Assembly: GCF_963924675.1 (NCBI RefSeq)
Contig: NC_089231.1
Span: forward strand, 72,043,191 to 72,107,190
Direction: 5' to 3'
Origin: Phocoena phocoena
Lineage: Eukaryota; Chordata; Mammalia; Artiodactyla; Phocoenidae
DNA length: 64,000 nucleotides
The notes under the pieces were generated by a model. That model searched no databases. It was not told the DNA's origin and saw nothing but the letters and a program-made list of their open reading frames with translations. Made by a program: the position numbers and the translations under genes. This document shows, piece after piece, positions 62,835 through 64,000 of the stretch (positions are counted from its first letter, which is position 1; each line of letters starts with the position of its first letter).

Positions 62835-63800
62835 AAAAAGTTTTGTTCTTCAAAGGATATCATCAAGAAAGTGAAGACAACGCACAGAATGGAAGAAAAT
62901 ATTTGCAAGTCATACCTGATAAGGGACTTGTATCTAGAATATTAAAAGAGATTTTATAACTCAATATAAAAAGACAAATAACCCAATAACCCAAATTAAA
63001 GATGGGCAAGTGATTTAAATAGACATGTCTCCAAAGAAGATACACAAATGGCTAAGAAGCGCATGAAAAGATGCTCAATATCAGTAGTCATTAGGGAAAC
63101 ACAAATCAAAACCACAGTGAGACACCATTTCACACCCACTAGGATGACTGTAATAACAAGTGTTGCAGAGGATGTGGAGAAAAAGGAACCTTCACACACT
63201 GCTGATGGGAACATAAAATGATGCAACTACTTCGGGAAAATAGTCTAGCAGTTCCTAAAAAGGAGAAACAGAGTTACCATAGAACCCAGCAATTCCACTC
63301 CTAGCGATACACCCAAGAGAAATGAAAATGTATGTCCACACAAAAACTCAGACACAGATGTTCATAGCAGCACTATTCATAATAGCCGAAAAGTAGAATA
63401 AACAAAATATGGTCTCTCCATACAATGGACTATTGTTTAACCGTAAAAAGGAAATGAAGTACTGATAACTGCTACAATGAGGATGAATGTTGAAGGTATT
63501 AGGCTGAGTGAAAGAAGCCAGACACAAAGAGCCGCAAAGTGTAGGATTCCATTGATATGAAATATCAAGAAAAGGCAAATCTAGAGACAGAAAGTAGATG
63601 AGTGGTTGTCAGGGGTTGGAGGAGAACCGAGAATGACAGCAAATGCATACAATGTTTCTTTTTGAGGTAATGAACATGTTCTAGAATTGCCTCTGGTGAT
63701 AGTTGCACCAAAATAGTATGTCTTGTGAACATACTAAAACCCAGTGAAATAAGCACTTTGGGCGAATTGTATGTGAATTATATCTCAACAAAGCTGTTTT
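62835..63800 (+). mobile_element. L1M-type ORF2 3' part and 3' UTR (sense)
   Basis: GACATGTCTCCAAAGAAGAT, GCTCAATATCAGTAGTCATT, AAATCAAAACCACAGTGAGA, CCCAGCAATTCCACTCCTAG, TTCATAGCAGCACTATTCAT and GAGTGGTTGTCAGGGGTTGG. Many stops; ancient and inactive. Confidence 0.9.
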
Positions 63801-64000
63801 ATTTGTATTATTACACAATGAATATCATTTATTAAGTGTATGACATATAAATGTATATTGATAATATAAATATATATAAGTATAGATTAAGTATATATAT
63901 GTAATGTGTAAATATATATTAAGGAAATGATGCTTGGTGAATATTATATGAAAACACTGTCTTGAAATAGCAGACTGATAACTTCTCAGACCTACCCATC
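63801..64000. repeat. AT-rich low-complexity end
   Basis: ATATAAATATATATAAGTAT and GTATATATATGTAATG units, degenerate (TA)n. Confidence 0.7.

Overview
The window is mammalian nuclear DNA and almost certainly cetacean. It carries six copies of the tRNA-derived CHR SINE typical of whales (five short forms, one long form), most with clean target-site duplications. It also has L1 3' ends of the cetartiodactyl type, many ancient MIR, L2, L1M, hAT and MaLR relics, and one intact vertebrate gene. Nothing prokaryotic is present (no operons, CRISPR or IS elements). Repeat family names are given from recognition of their hallmark sequences, not from a database search.

The one secure gene is CMKLR1 (ChemR23, chemerin receptor 1), a class A GPCR. 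Its whole body lies in a single exon on the minus strand at 9,735-10,835. The exon opens at a good splice acceptor, so the sequence rightward of it (higher coordinates) is CMKLR1 5' intron and upstream DNA, and the sequence leftward (below 9,735) is its 3' UTR and downstream DNA. Upstream non-coding exons should lie in the right part of the window. One candidate is an exon end at 56,467 with a perfect ATG/GTGAGT donor on the minus strand.

Layout. 1-4.8 kb: intergenic DNA with ancient L1, L2 and MIR and a diverged local duplication. 4.8-9.7 kb: L2, MIR, AT-rich unique blocks and presumptive CMKLR1 3' UTR. 9.7-10.8 kb: CMKLR1. 10.8-22 kb: MIR-rich intron, one CHR SINE, two MaLR LTR relics and a 37-bp perfect hairpin. 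22.3-22.7 kb: a 22-bp minisatellite with 16 uniform copies. 23-51 kb: mostly MIR/L2 mosaic with four L1-type blocks and three CHR SINEs. 51.0-51.35 kb: a compact CpG-rich promoter with ETS, CCAAT and an exact TISU/YY1 start element, followed by a 16-codon open segment and a consensus donor; this may be the first exon of an unassigned gene. 51.5-57.5 kb: nested L1/SINE insertions, a 45-bp L1 insertion and the long CHR SINE. 59-61 kb: hAT relic and unique DNA. 61.3-62.2 kb: a 48-bp CpG-rich minisatellite (19 copies). 62.5-64 kb: L1M and AT-rich DNA.

The most notable items outside CMKLR1 are the TISU promoter/first exon, the two VNTRs, the perfect hairpin, the doubly used insertion site at 51.5-52.3 kb and the very high density of MIR elements in both orientations.
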